This document shows, piece after piece, positions 49,661 through 60,020 of a DNA stretch of 64,000 nt (position 1 is its first letter; each line of letters starts with the position of its first letter). The DNA lies in the NCBI GenBank assembly GCA_023212695.1, contig JALCCG010000043.1:45041-109040 (forward strand), read 5' to 3'. This DNA comes from Sporisorium sorghi (lineage: Eukaryota; Basidiomycota; Ustilaginomycetes; Ustilaginales; Ustilaginaceae). The notes under the pieces were generated by a model. The model searched no databases. It worked only from the letters and a program-made list of their open reading frames with translations, and was not told the DNA's origin. Made by a program: the position numbers and the translations under genes.

Positions 49661-51176
49661 CGTGGCGTTATACAAGGTGTTGAAGAGAAGCTGGTAGATG
49701 CTGGATCGATGGCTAGAAGTGCAGCATGAACGAGCGGCGAGCGTTACGAACGAGAAGGACCCAAGGTGAAGTGACAGCTCAGACGAGCACCCCAGCTGGC
49801 ACCACGCAAGATTGGAATGAGGTGCAAGGTCAATGCTGGAAAGGCGGGTGTGGTTGATGAGAGAAGAAGAGGAAGAAGTGATGATGATCCCCAGCGTTGC
49901 TCTTTTTGTTTTTCCGCGACGCGAAGAAACAAGAAGGAAAAAATTGGAGCAGCAGTTCAGCACAGCAAAGCGCACAATCCACCTGTCGAAAGCGTGATCG
50001 ACCGTTGGTCTCGATCGGGAGTAACCAACTTAGCCCGATCTGAAATCCAATTTTCGCTGCCTCTTTTTTCTTTCCTTTTTTTTTTTTTTTTGACGTTTTG
50101 AGTGTCGATTTTCTTGCGCATGCTTTCATTTTTCCGTCACGGCGAGTGGAAAAGGCCTCGATTTTCGAACGACGCAAAACCTTGACATGTCGAATAAACG
50201 CCTCTTGAATTCGTAGCTCGTCTTCGATGTTATTGTTAATTACAGTATCAGCGATGCTTAGTCACATGTCTGCCGTGTTGGTGAGGAGCTCCGGAAAGTC
50301 TCGCACGCCCTATGATACGAGCAGCCACTTTTCCATCCTCAATGCCTACCGCAGCAAGAAAAGAACTAAAGCCGCAATCGACGTTCCGCTACATCCGAAG
50401 TCGACGTTGCTTTCGAGACAAAAAGCGTGTTACCGGGATCCGCAGCCTGGCTCCGTCGGTTCATATGTAAGACGCCGCAGTGTAGATGGATACCGTGCAG
50501 CCGACTGCAGCTGTGGCCAGTCGAAGTCACCAACGGCCCGCGAATGGCGCTAAACCCCACCGGTGACGTTTCACCGGCGTCGACTGCAAGATATGAAGCT
50601 AGAACACGTCTCTCGAGCCGAGTGAAACTTTCAGATTCGCTTCCATAATGACTATCGCACTGCCAAGACAGCAATGCTACACAAGGCAAGCTTTTCGGCA
50701 TGCTTTCCTCGGGGAGCTGAAGTGAATCGAGCAGACCCGATGTGCCTACGCTCGGCAAGGTACGGTGTGAGCTACTGCACTGGTGGTGGAGACAGCTTGC
50801 TGCTAATTGTGTCTCCGATGAAGTCGCCCACGATTGGCCCACCTACGGGCTATTGTTGTGCAGCGTGACCACCTGGCCCAAGGACCTCGACGGAAGGTAT
50901 AAAGTCCACCGTCCCGCAACGATGCATCCACCCCCTGACCTCTGCCCCTCTCACTTTTCCTCATCCACTCTCTTCATCTTTCTACCCCTTCAACTTGCTG
51001 TGCGAGTTGACCCTCAGATCGTTTGATACGACTCCTTCTCTACTCGTTCCTTTGATAGGCAACGCTTCTTCTTCCCTCTTCTTCTTTCGCTCCTACACTC
51101 TTTCAGTCCAATTCTTCTTCCTCCCCTTTCTTCTTTATCTTCAAATTCGCCTCCACCGCGCGTCAATTTTATCAAG
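49661..51176. other. Divergent promoter between NUP192 and the GH45 gene
   Basis: The NUP192 side holds TGAAATCCAATTTT (50041-50054) and a T run (50076-50091). The GH45 side has a TATA box at 50898-50903 and a C/T-rich leader of about 250 bases. No other gene is supported from 50100 to 50890. Confidence 0.45.
50898..50903 (+). promoter_or_regulatory. TATA box of the GH45 gene
   Basis: TATAAA in GGAAGGTATAAAGTCC, about 275 bases before the ATG and followed by a long pyrimidine-rich leader. Confidence 0.5.
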
Positions 51177-52236
51177 ATGGTGTTTTCTTTGAATAAGTCG
51201 ACCCTCGTCGTCGCCCTGATCGCAGCAAGCGTCGGCTTCTTTGCCCCCGCCGTCGTCGAGGCTACCGTTGCCACCATGTACCATGACTGCTGCAAGCCAA
51301 GCGGTGCATGGCTAAGGTAAGCGGTTCCAGGCTCCGAACGCTCCGCAGCCATCGCAGAATGCTATCATGAAGCCTTCAGAAATGCTCAATCATCTACTGA
51401 CCCTTTTTCTCTCTCGTGTCTTGCCTCTTTACAGCAAGGCACCTGTATACAACCCCGTGGTGACCTGTCTCGCCGACGGCAAGACGATTGTCACCGGCCC
51501 CAAGCGCGACGATCCCAACTCGTCCGGATGCGGTGGCGGCTGGGAGTTCCAGTGCAGTTGCCAGCAGCCCTGGACGGACGATGTCAACCCTACTGTGGGC
51601 TACGCGTTTGCAGCCATGACCAGCACCACCGAGGGGGAGAACGAGTGTGCCTGCTACGTTGCCGATTTCGTCGGCTCCAAGCCGGGCAAGATCAGCACGC
51701 TCTTCTACCAGGTCATCAACGACGGTGGCGATGTCACGAGCGACGGGCTCGATATCCTCGTGCCCGGCATGGGTATGGGAGCTATGACTGAGGGCTGCCG
51801 CAAGCAGTGGCCGAACAGCGACATCTCCAAGTGGGGCAAGCAGTACGGCGGTCTCGACCACGATGCGGCTGGGTGCAAGAACCTGCCCGAGGACCTCCAG
51901 CATGGCTGCATGTGGAGGATGACCGACTGGGGCGATTCGGTAACCATGGCAGGCAAGCCCAAGCGTGTGAGGTGCTCCAAGGGGCACATCGACCGTACAG
52001 GTTGCCAGAGGAAGGATGAGCCCTCGGCTACGTTCCAAGGTCACTATGATACCTCGCGCAACGGTCCGGCCCCTGATGGCTACATTCCTGACTCTGCCGT
52101 CTGCGGTATTGGGGGTGGCAGTAGAAGCTCGCGACGATCGGCTGGTCAGCCATTTGTAGCCAGGCGTCATCACCTTAACCACCCTGCCGTTCAGAGAGGT
52201 GGTTCCGGGTCGGATTCGAGCTCCTGCAAAGCCTGA
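51177..52236 (+). CDS. Secreted GH45 endoglucanase
   Basis: Two exons, 51177-51316 and 51435-52236, with a 118-base GT-AG phase 2 intron, give 313 residues. The signal peptide is TLVVALIAASVGFFAPAVVEA. The mature protein opens with ATVATMYHDCCKPSGAWLS, the family 45 signature (T.Y.DCCKPS..W) whose Asp is catalytic. Further family features are CGGGWEFQCSCQQPW, DGLDILVPGMGMG (second acid in this region) and CRKQWPN. Cysteines are many, as in these small disulfide-rich enzymes. It cuts beta-1,4-glucan of plant walls outside the cell. The Ustilago maydis egl1 endoglucanase is of this family; orthology would need a tree. The C-terminal 60 residues are Ser/Arg/His-rich and not part of the fold. Confidence 0.88.
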
Positions 52237-52714
52237 TGGCTTTTCGGAACAGTGACTGCCTTCTGCGGTGCGAGCAGCTGGTCTTTGTTCTGTCACCTGT
52301 GAAGAGCAATCAACATTTTTTTTTTGGCGTTTTCTTTCATTTCGTGTCGTGTGTTGACGTGAATGGCTCCGATACTGGACGGATCCGTTGACCTTTCGTT
52401 GCTGGACGGATTGATGGAGCTTGTCTTGAGCCTTTACGTGGAGATACTCAGTCGACTCAGCGGCCATTCGGCTTCAGCACGTACGTTGACGACGGCGAGT
52501 TGCTTTGTCTCTTCCGCACTATGACACTAACCTCTCTCCGCACTATAAGATCAACCTCTCTCCGCATCGTCGACCTTCTGCTCCACCAACGGCCACCGTC
52601 CTCCCTTCGTTCTACCTTCACCATCCTGGTCATCTCTCCATCCTTCCGCGATCTCACTATCACCCCCTTTCTCCAGATTGGGCTCCTCGTCAGCTCGTTT
52701 GGTCGCCTGTCGGC
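52237..52714. other. Intergenic, GH45 3' region and next leader
   Basis: A T/A-rich spot at 52313-52326 and a pyrimidine-rich leader with two copies of CCGCACTAT-type sequence near 52517-52552. No gene was seen. Confidence 0.35.
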
Positions 52715-53590
52715 ATGGACGATCTTACTCCTGAAGAGGAGTCATATCTCCAAGGCGTCTTGTGCCGATGCGACCACGAATTCATCGACCTCCTCGATGA
52801 ACTGGACGAGCGCGCGGTTGGGCTCATCATCGGAGCCATCCTCGTCACTAGACCCGCCTTGGCACCCGCTTCGCCTGCGACTGCCACTTCAGCTGCTGTT
52901 GCCCTCCCGCCCAGCCATCAGCCAACCATGGAAGTGCTGTCGGATGATTCGCGCGCCTCGGACCTCATCTCCATCGCCACGACTGCTACCGAGGACATTC
53001 CTGCCAGTCCCGCTGTGCAGGACGCTGCGCCGGATCTGACGGCGACCCTCAGCGACGATCTGTACGACGCCTTTGGTCCAGTGCTTGCTCCTCCTTCGCG
53101 TACGCTTGCAAACGCCTCGCGAGTCGCGGCCGGCTCCATCTTGCTCGCCAAAACCAGGCTTGACTCTCGCGACTTTGAGGACCCGGCGCGCTTCCGGCTG
53201 CTCGCATCGCATTCTCGTCACCAGTCCCAGCGCCTCAACATCGTCGTCAAGATCACGCGCAACCGGTGGACCCAAGGGACAGGGCGAACTAGTTACCGCA
53301 TCGTCACGGTCGACATTGGCGACGGGCACGAGACCAAGTTGAGCGTCCACAACGGAACGGACCTGTACTTTATCGACAAGCACTTCAACCCGCTGCCTGC
53401 TGGCACTCTGGCCGTTTTGTTCAACGTCAAAAGCGGGGTTTCGGGTGGCAAGGCTTGCCTTACGTACACGACCGAGTCGAAGGTGTGCAAGTTCTGCAAT
53501 GCCGCCAGCCCGACGTGGGACGACGTCCTGCAGTGGCACCGCGAAGCGGGCGAAGCGGGCGAAGCGGATGCTCCCAATCGCAGCCAGTAG
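52715..53590 (+). CDS. Hypothetical protein, 291 residues
   Basis: A single exon from the ATG at 52715; the open frame upstream (from a TTG at 52505) is low-complexity leader. The N-terminal 55 residues are acidic and helical (EEESYLQGVLCRCDHEFIDL, ERAVGLIIGAILV). A disordered linker of about 90 residues follows. The last 120 residues look like a compact beta domain (RLNIVVKITRNRW, TSYRIVTVDIGDG, LAVLFNVKSG), then a CKFC pair and WDDVLQWHREAGE. There is no signal peptide or membrane segment. I do not recognise the family. Confidence 0.6.
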   Translation: MDDLTPEEESYLQGVLCRCDHEFIDLLDELDERAVGLIIGAILVTRPALAPASPATATSAAVALPPSHQPTMEVLSDDSRASDLISIATTATEDIPASPAVQDAAPDLTATLSDDLYDAFGPVLAPPSRTLANASRVAAGSILLAKTRLDSRDFEDPARFRLLASHSRHQSQRLNIVVKITRNRWTQGTGRTSYRIVTVDIGDGHETKLSVHNGTDLYFIDKHFNPLPAGTLAVLFNVKSGVSGGKACLTYTTESKVCKFCNAASPTWDDVLQWHREAGEAGEADAPNRSQ

Positions 53591-54451
53591 CGTTCGATTT
53601 GTTGTCTTGATGTGCTTTGTTCACGCTTCTCTCACTCCGCATCTAGCTCTCGTCTGGCTCGCCATCGTCGCATCTGTCGTCCTTGTCAATTGTGCTTGTT
53701 GCAAAATGAATCGTAGTTTCCCTGTGTGTACACACGCAATGTTTCAGTGTGTATCTCTCGCAGCATTGCAGACCAGCCAGTCTGAGATGGTGGTCGCAAG
53801 CATATACCAGCTTGTCCGAGACCCAGCTGTCACGAACCTGATCGACGACGCCGAAATGAGAAGCGCAGCTCGAGCCCTTTCCCACCCGCACTTTCTGTTC
53901 GGACCTGTCAAGACTCCAATCAAGGCAATCGAGCGCCGCTTCCCACATGAAAAGAGGCGCTGTTGACGGTGGGGATCGCTTTTGTTGCCCCCACATGCAC
54001 ACGCAGTGCAGCAGCTGATCATGTCTCTGACACATGCATGTCTCCGCTGCAACGCGGCGTGCATGAACCTTTTTTTCTTTTCTTTTCTTTTTTTTTTCTT
54101 TCTTTTTTTCTTTTGTTCCCACTTCGAAGCTCGATTTTTTCGGCGGTGGGGCGCTGTGTGTGTCAAATGGCTGATCGTTGGTGATTGGACTTTCGAAACC
54201 TGTCAACATGCTCATCTGTCACTCCGCTGATCAGGATCATCCTCACACTCGTAGTTTCATCATTGATGTTGTCTGAGTTGACTTTGCTGTGTGGCGATGT
54301 GAGGGCGAGAAATGCATATATACAGAGCGCTTTGGCGGGTCTGTCTTCCTTCTTTCGATACATCAAGCAACAACCACATTCTCCAGACTACTGCACCTTT
54401 ACCACATACGCTCTCCCCTTCCGCAAGACCCTCCCTCGAAGCTATCCCAAA
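53591..54451. other. Intergenic, promoter of the PPxY protein
   Basis: Has a T-rich stretch at about 54070-54115 and a TATATA box at 54317-54322. The frames here are shadows without motifs. Confidence 0.4.
54317..54322 (+). promoter_or_regulatory. TATA box of the PPxY gene
   Basis: TATATA in GCATATATACAG, about 130 bases before the ATG at 54452. Confidence 0.5.
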
Positions 54452-54970
54452 ATGTGCATCTTCGAAGAGCTCTCCGCATCGCAACCGTCGGTCAAGCCCG
54501 TCGTGTTCGAATACGAGGTGCGCGAATGCAAGCAAGAGGAGTACATCCCCGTCGACGCCATGAGCGCCAAGGTAAGTCTTTGCCACCTCTGCCACCTCTG
54601 CCAGATTCGCCGTTGCCGTCTAGCCGTATCTGACCCTCTCTCCTCCATCTCCAAGCAGTCATCGAGCGAGAGCCTCAGCAGCCCGCCCGCATACGAAGCC
54701 AAGCCCCCCTCTGTCGTCACCGTCAGCGCACCCCGCACCAAGGGCAACTTTTTCAGCCGCATCCTCTGCCGCAACCCACGCAAGCCGAGTGCTCGGGCTG
54801 CGCAAGAGCCGCCGAGCTACCGCGAGGCCGAGCTGATGCACGCATGGGCGCAGGTGGGCATCGACGTCAACAACCGCAAGCACGGCCCGCGTCCGCAGTG
54901 CACTCCCGAAGAGCTGCTGAGTGCTATGGATGGGCTGTTTGGCGCTCGAACTGTGGCCAAGGCTGCTTGA
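54452..54970 (+). CDS. Small PPxY-motif protein
   Basis: Exons 54452-54571 and 54659-54970 give 143 residues. The intron (54572-54658, GTAAGT to CAAGCAG) is 87 bases, a multiple of three, and has no in-frame stop, so its retention would add 29 residues and still yield a protein. I prefer splicing because both sites are strong and the insert is Cys/His/Leu-rich and unlike the rest. Two PPxY motifs (SPPAYEA and EPPSYRE) suggest binding to WW domains of Rsp5/NEDD4-type ubiquitin ligases. A basic, Cys-containing patch (NFFSRILCRNPRKP) lies between them and could touch membranes. The C-terminus is a helix with MHAWAQVGIDVNN and PEELLSAMDGLFG. The family is unknown to me. Confidence 0.65.
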   Translation: MCIFEELSASQPSVKPVVFEYEVRECKQEEYIPVDAMSAKVSLCHLCHLCQIRRCRLAVSDPLSSISKQSSSESLSSPPAYEAKPPSVVTVSAPRTKGNFFSRILCRNPRKPSARAAQEPPSYREAELMHAWAQVGIDVNNRKHGPRPQCTPEELLSAMDGLFGARTVAKAA

Positions 54971-55087
54971 TGGGTGCTAGTCCGCCTGAATCGCACGCGA
55001 AGCTTCTAGATGATCACCACCTTCCCTTCGACTGTATACCCTGCACGTTCATTGTCACTTGAATCGATCCCGATCTGCTCGCGCAAT

Positions 55088-56365
55088 CTAAGTCGAGTCC
55101 GGCGCTGACAGCTCAGCAGTCTGAGCTTCGCCGCTATCCTTCTGAGGCACAACCACCTCCGACTCGGGCTTGTCTTCCTCCAGCGACCCGGCCCACGCCC
55201 ACTCGACAAACGCAGTCGCCTTGGTAAACACAGCCTCCTTGGCCTGCTTCTCCTCCTCCGACAGCCATCCGTCGGGCATCTGCGTCCAGCCATGCTTCAT
55301 GTTTGCTACGTCCTCCACGACCAAATGCTCGGTCCTGTCGTGAGCCTGCACCTTGTCGACCCACTGCTTGGACTGTTCCGCGAGCGTGTCGAGTTCGCAC
55401 AGCACCAGAAACACGCGCGCTGCCGGGTGGAGGGATTCGAGCGAGGCCAGGCCGGGCGAGACGCGCGGGTGGGCGGTCTGGTCGCGCTCGGCGTACGTCG
55501 GAGCGAGCGCGTCGGCGACCTGCGTCCAGAAGGCGGATGGCAGCGCCATGTGCTCCGGGCGGGACCGCTGCGAGGGCAGCTGACGAAGGTCGAACGATGG
55601 GTAGAAGAGGAGCAAAGGGATAGGTGCAGGGTGGTCGCGTGCGAACTTGCTCGGCCACTCGGTGTCGAGCTCAGGAGGCTGGATGTGAAGCGCAAGGTTG
55701 AGTGCGAGATTGCCGCCCGAGCTGAAGCCGGAGACGGCCATCTTGGCTGAGTCAAAGTCGAAGGTCGGTGTCGAGCTCGTCGAGGTGGAGTTTGAGGGCA
55801 GTTGAATCTGTTCGATGTTGCCGTCTTGCAGCTCTTGTCTATGCTGCTCGTTGATCTCTGCTGCTCCGCTCTTTGCGATCTTTGCCCTTTCGGACGCTAT
55901 CCTCGCAGCGATCGCATGACGAAGAGGCTCGTACCCCGGAAAGTCCTCGTCGAGGATAGCACTGAGCACATCCTCACCATCCTCAATCGCAGCTGGAAAG
56001 CGATGAAAGGGACCCATCCTATAGTCGACGCTGATGACGATGCTGTCCAGCTTCCTCGCCATGTACGCACAGAACGGCGCTTGCTCCAGGCACGATCCCA
56101 GGTAGAAGCCGCCACCGTGGAAGTCGACGAGGACAGGCGCTCCCTCGGCTGGACTGCTGTCGTACAGGCTTTGCGGAACGAAAATGTGAAGCGGGATGGT
56201 GTACTGGCTGGATCGAGACGGCATGTGAAAGACGAACGGATGCGGGCCTTCAGGAGATGTCCATTTGAGTGTCGAGAGTGGGACAGCGCGAGGAAGGCGG
56301 ACCAGCGCGGTTCGCCATAGTACGTCGAAGGGGACTGAACGGATCTTGCGGTAGAGCGAAGACAT
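55088..56365 (-). CDS. Alpha/beta hydrolase, hormone-sensitive lipase type
   Basis: A single exon of 425 residues from the ATG at 56365. The oxyanion motif HGGGFYLGS, the nucleophile elbow GFSSGGN, an Asp in LCELDTLAEQ and a His in MKHGW form the expected catalytic set of the HSL/arylacetamide deacetylase group. There is no signal peptide, although the N-terminus (VPFDVLWRTALVRLPRAVP) is amphipathic. Such enzymes cleave esters of short acids, lipids or foreign compounds. The C-terminal 40 residues are acidic and disordered. The gene is head-to-head with the GCP4 gene, 363 bases apart, with an 11-base T run between them. Confidence 0.85.
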   Translation of the reverse strand: MSSLYRKIRSVPFDVLWRTALVRLPRAVPLSTLKWTSPEGPHPFVFHMPSRSSQYTIPLHIFVPQSLYDSSPAEGAPVLVDFHGGGFYLGSCLEQAPFCAYMARKLDSIVISVDYRMGPFHRFPAAIEDGEDVLSAILDEDFPGYEPLRHAIAARIASERAKIAKSGAAEINEQHRQELQDGNIEQIQLPSNSTSTSSTPTFDFDSAKMAVSGFSSGGNLALNLALHIQPPELDTEWPSKFARDHPAPIPLLLFYPSFDLRQLPSQRSRPEHMALPSAFWTQVADALAPTYAERDQTAHPRVSPGLASLESLHPAARVFLVLCELDTLAEQSKQWVDKVQAHDRTEHLVVEDVANMKHGWTQMPDGWLSEEEKQAKEAVFTKATAFVEWAWAGSLEEDKPESEVVVPQKDSGEAQTAELSAPDST

Positions 56366-56728
56366 GGTGAATGCGCTCCTTCTCTATGGAAGAATTTGGA
56401 GTGAGATGATGGTGGAGGAGAAAGGAGGCTGACATGCGACCCTTGCTTTTGTCTCCCCCCACACTGACCTCCTTGTCGCTGCACGAAATGCGCAATGATG
56501 ATCTTTTCGACGTTTTCGTGCATGAACACGCATTTTTGTGCATTTTTGTGTCAACTGCCGGCATAACATTGCTTAGATGGCGCAAAAAAATCCGAGACGC
56601 GTCGCGGTGACTTTTTTTTTTTGGGGGGCCGAGAGACCAACACTTTACGACTTTGCTCAGCATCACCATCATCATCGTTATTATCGACTCAGCACTGATG
56701 CTGTCATCCATACCACACTAGCATCACA
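56366..56728. other. Divergent promoter between hydrolase and GCP4 genes
   Basis: Contains a T run at 56612-56622 and a G run just after it. No other feature was seen. Confidence 0.4.
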
Positions 56729-59707
56729 ATGATCGCTGAGCTGCTGGCTATGCTAGCTGGCCACCCTTCCAGCCTCTTTGCTTCATCATCTACACCTTCA
56801 GCATCATACAAGATCAGAGACGACCTCGACTTTCTGCACCCATCCGAGATCGAGATCCTCAATCACCTCGCCACCTACTATACCCGCTACAGCCGCATCA
56901 AATCATTCGCCGAGGGCCAAATCGAAGCCGCTCGTCAACGTGCGGTGCGTGCAGCGCTCCGTGCCAACTCGCTCGCCAGCCGCAGCTCTACCAGTGTCAA
57001 AGACGCTCAGGCTGAGCTGGAACAACAGCCGACGCTTCACCTCGTGCCGCTGTGCTCGACTTTGCTTTCGATTCTCGCCGACTACGATGCGTTGGTGCTG
57101 CACACCGAGAGGCTGGTGCTCGATAACGACGTCGAGCTCGTGGCAAGGACGGGGTTCGTCAGTCTTGCGAATCTAAGGGCGCGATTCGAACCGTGGGATG
57201 CGCCGCTCACTGCGCTCGACGATCTCGTGACGCTGCTCTTGCGGGGGCCTAGCAAAGGAAGAGATGTTGCTTTTGCAAAGGAGCCAGAAAGCGCTGGCAT
57301 TCAGCAGGATGGTCAACAAGAGGATGCGGCCGCTGCGACGACCTTCCCTGCAGCTTGGACCGGAGGCCTGCTCATCGATCTGCTCAGCCTCAAGGCTTCT
57401 ACTGGCGTCGAACGCGTCGCATCACACGTGGCTCGTCTGCGCACCGCAGTCGAGGACAGCTGGATGCAACACCTCGCAGCATGGGTCTGTCGGGGCGAGA
57501 TCCATCGTCCTGGTGGCATTGCCGATCCTCACGCTTCCAAACGCAATCTAGTGTCACGCGATCAACTCGTTCACTGGATCGACGCCACCGATGCCGACGC
57601 GCACAACGACCACCTCGCCGCCGCAGCAGCCAATGGGGACGGTCTCGCCGACTGGGCTGCCTCGTCCGGCAACACGTGGGCTTTCCGACCAGATGCACTC
57701 CCGGCCTCCATCTCGGACTCCACCGCTGACTCGATCCTTTACGTAGGCCGTGCGCTGTACACCATCCGCTACGCGAGCGCCTCGTCTGCGCACCTCGAAC
57801 ATGCCCCGAACCGTCACACGCGACTGTCCGGTCCGCCGGATACGGTCATCCAGCTGCACGAGTCGGCGCTCGCCCAACCCAGCGTACGACCTAGTCGGCC
57901 CTCGGACCTGGACCGCGCCATCCAGGCGCTCAGGAACGATGTCTCGGAATGGATCTTCCGCAACATCCTCACCACCTCGGTCGTCCACGCTTCGCTGCAG
58001 TGCTTGGGCGACTACTTTTTGCACCGCAATGGGCCGTACGTGCTGTCGTTGCTGGACGAGGTCGAGACCATGCGCAAGAACAAGCTGTATCGCGCCAGGT
58101 CGGCGGCTGCTAGTGTGATCCGGTCGAGCGACTTGGAGCTGTCATTAAGGAGAGCGACGGTAGGGACGTGGGCCGAGGACGATCCGTCGCTGCAGAGGCT
58201 GCGCTTCGTGCTGCCCAAGGGCGGGTATCGGCCCAGCCTTGCCGGTGCGCGCACTGCCAAGGTCAGAGGGACAGCGGCTGGCAATGCAAGCATGAACGCA
58301 AATGCCGGTACAGCGCCAACCGGTGTGACGAGCCTCCAAACCACCCGCTTCGACGATTTTCTGATCGGCGTCCCCGCGCAGCTCCACTACACAGCCGTGT
58401 TTCCGCTGGACCTCTTCCTGTCCGCCGCGGACCTCGCCGCGTACTCGCGCATCTTTTCGTACCTCATCGCCATGAAGAAGGTGCACGCTCGGGTGTTGGA
58501 CTGCTGGATCGCGCTCAGCAAGAACCAGCGCGGCCGGCGCAAGTTTACGGGCACCGGTGAAGGCGGGGTGGATGCTAGTGAGGAGAAGCAGCGTGCGCGG
58601 TTGCTGCGGTGCAGTTGGGGGCTGGTGAGGAGTATGAAGTGGTTTTTGGACACGCTGCTGGGTCATTTCCAGACGGATATCATCGATGCGCAGTATGGGA
58701 GTTTGATGGAGAGGTTGGGGGCGGGGGTAGCGGAGGGAGCGAGAGGAGCGGTCGTGGGGGTGAGGACGAGGAAGGATTCCGAGTTTCAGTCGCAGCTGCA
58801 GCAGCAGCATAGAGCGAGCTCGCCCGTAGGGTCCGTGGTGGCGCACAGCGAGGCGTATGGAGACGAGGGGCGGCCGAGGGTCATCAGTGGCTCGTTATCG
58901 CGTCCTCCCACCGTAGTTGGAGGTGGTGGTCGAGCAAATCGCAGGCTAGCATTCCCAGTCTCAGGCCCCGCATCATCGACGACCCACGCTCCAGCAGGCC
59001 GAGCAACAGGGCGCCGCTTCGTCTCGACATCCACCCGCCCCGACTCGATCCTCGACGGCGCCGACACGATCCGGCACGACGCGCAGGCCGCCGACGACGA
59101 ACCAGACGCTAGCGACGCAGTGCTAGACTTCGCCTCGCTGCGCACCGCCCACACGGCCTTTCTCGCATTCATCCAGGACGGCCTCTTACTCTCATCGCCC
59201 GTTGCAGCGAGCATTGTGCGCGCGGTGCTCGACATCTGCGACCGGTTCGCAGGCACCGTCGAGCGGTGGGGCGGCGACGTGCTGCCTCCGCTGCTCACCG
59301 CTTCCACCACTCCGTCGGCAGAGTATAGCGGAGCGCTGGACGAGCGGCAGATGCACATCGACCAGACTGCAGCGGAGATGGACCGCGAGCTGGCGCGATT
59401 TTTCAGATTGCTCTCGTCGTCCACCTCGAGTGCGGGGTATGCGGGTAATGCGTCGACGGCGGGGGTGGGGTCAGCGGATGAGAGTGGGCTGGGATCGCTC
59501 TCGATGTCCGTCGCCCAGTTGAGTATGGCTAGGGGAGGAGGAGAGGGGAAAGGCGAGGCAGGTTCGTTGACGGGCGCAACGAGCTCGGCAAGGAAGCATC
59601 TGGAGCAGCTGCTGCTGCGCTTGGATTACAGCGGATACTTTGCCGAGCAGGTACAGCGGCAGAGGGCTGGCGTGGCGGCGCGGTTGGATGGTGCGCTCGG
59701 GCGGTGA
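56729..59707 (+). CDS. Gamma-tubulin complex component, GCP4-like
   Basis: A single exon of 992 residues. The start MIAELLAMLAGHPSSLF followed by FLHPSEIEILNHLATYYTRY matches the N-terminal pattern of GCP4 (MI.ELL.AL.G.PG..F and FLHPSE). A Spc97/Spc98-type body follows: YVGRALYTIRYASAS, FRNILTTSVVHASLQCLGDY, GPYVLSLLDEVETMRKNKLY, LDLFLSAADLAAYSRIFSYL and WGLVRSMKWFLDTLLGHFQ. The length exceeds that of animal GCP4 because of low-complexity inserts near 510-540 and 690-790. GCP4 helps the gamma-tubulin complex at spindle pole bodies to nucleate microtubules. Confidence 0.88.
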   Translation: MIAELLAMLAGHPSSLFASSSTPSASYKIRDDLDFLHPSEIEILNHLATYYTRYSRIKSFAEGQIEAARQRAVRAALRANSLASRSSTSVKDAQAELEQQPTLHLVPLCSTLLSILADYDALVLHTERLVLDNDVELVARTGFVSLANLRARFEPWDAPLTALDDLVTLLLRGPSKGRDVAFAKEPESAGIQQDGQQEDAAAATTFPAAWTGGLLIDLLSLKASTGVERVASHVARLRTAVEDSWMQHLAAWVCRGEIHRPGGIADPHASKRNLVSRDQLVHWIDATDADAHNDHLAAAAANGDGLADWAASSGNTWAFRPDALPASISDSTADSILYVGRALYTIRYASASSAHLEHAPNRHTRLSGPPDTVIQLHESALAQPSVRPSRPSDLDRAIQALRNDVSEWIFRNILTTSVVHASLQCLGDYFLHRNGPYVLSLLDEVETMRKNKLYRARSAAASVIRSSDLELSLRRATVGTWAEDDPSLQRLRFVLPKGGYRPSLAGARTAKVRGTAAGNASMNANAGTAPTGVTSLQTTRFDDFLIGVPAQLHYTAVFPLDLFLSAADLAAYSRIFSYLIAMKKVHARVLDCWIALSKNQRGRRKFTGTGEGGVDASEEKQRARLLRCSWGLVRSMKWFLDTLLGHFQTDIIDAQYGSLMERLGAGVAEGARGAVVGVRTRKDSEFQSQLQQQHRASSPVGSVVAHSEAYGDEGRPRVISGSLSRPPTVVGGGGRANRRLAFPVSGPASSTTHAPAGRATGRRFVSTSTRPDSILDGADTIRHDAQAADDEPDASDAVLDFASLRTAHTAFLAFIQDGLLLSSPVAASIVRAVLDICDRFAGTVERWGGDVLPPLLTASTTPSAEYSGALDERQMHIDQTAAEMDRELARFFRLLSSSTSSAGYAGNASTAGVGSADESGLGSLSMSVAQLSMARGGGEGKGEAGSLTGATSSARKHLEQLLLRLDYSGYFAEQVQRQRAGVAARLDGALGR

Positions 59708-60020
59708 TGATGGGTAAAATGGGGCGTGGTACTCGTACAGCTAGCAATGTCATGCATGCTTCTTGAAGTGTCTCGGTCTATTGAGCCCGTTTGAGATGTC
59801 TCTGTTCAGCGCATTGAAACTGGTCTGTCCAGCACGCCCGAGTGTTTCTGTTCAGCACGTCTGAGTGTGTCTGTTCAGCAAAGATGCGTCTAAGATGTCT
59901 GTGTTCAGCAATTGGATGCGTATGACTGTCCCCCGATGTCCCACGCTGTCCGTCGATGTCCTCGCTGTCCTCTATGTCCTCGGTATCCTCGCCGTCCTCG
60001 CTGTAGCCCACACAGCCGCG
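59708..60020. repeat. Degenerate short repeats between convergent genes
   Basis: About five imperfect copies of TGTCTGTTCAGCA occur at 59798-59911, followed by GTCCTC-type repeats at about 59930-60008. They sit between the 3' ends of GCP4 and ALG6 and may lie in their untranslated regions. Confidence 0.6.

Noticed and set aside
49661..49975. 105-codon N-terminal extension of NUP192
   Set aside because: No nucleoporin-like sequence, and the ATG at 49660 directly precedes the conserved part; probably leader.
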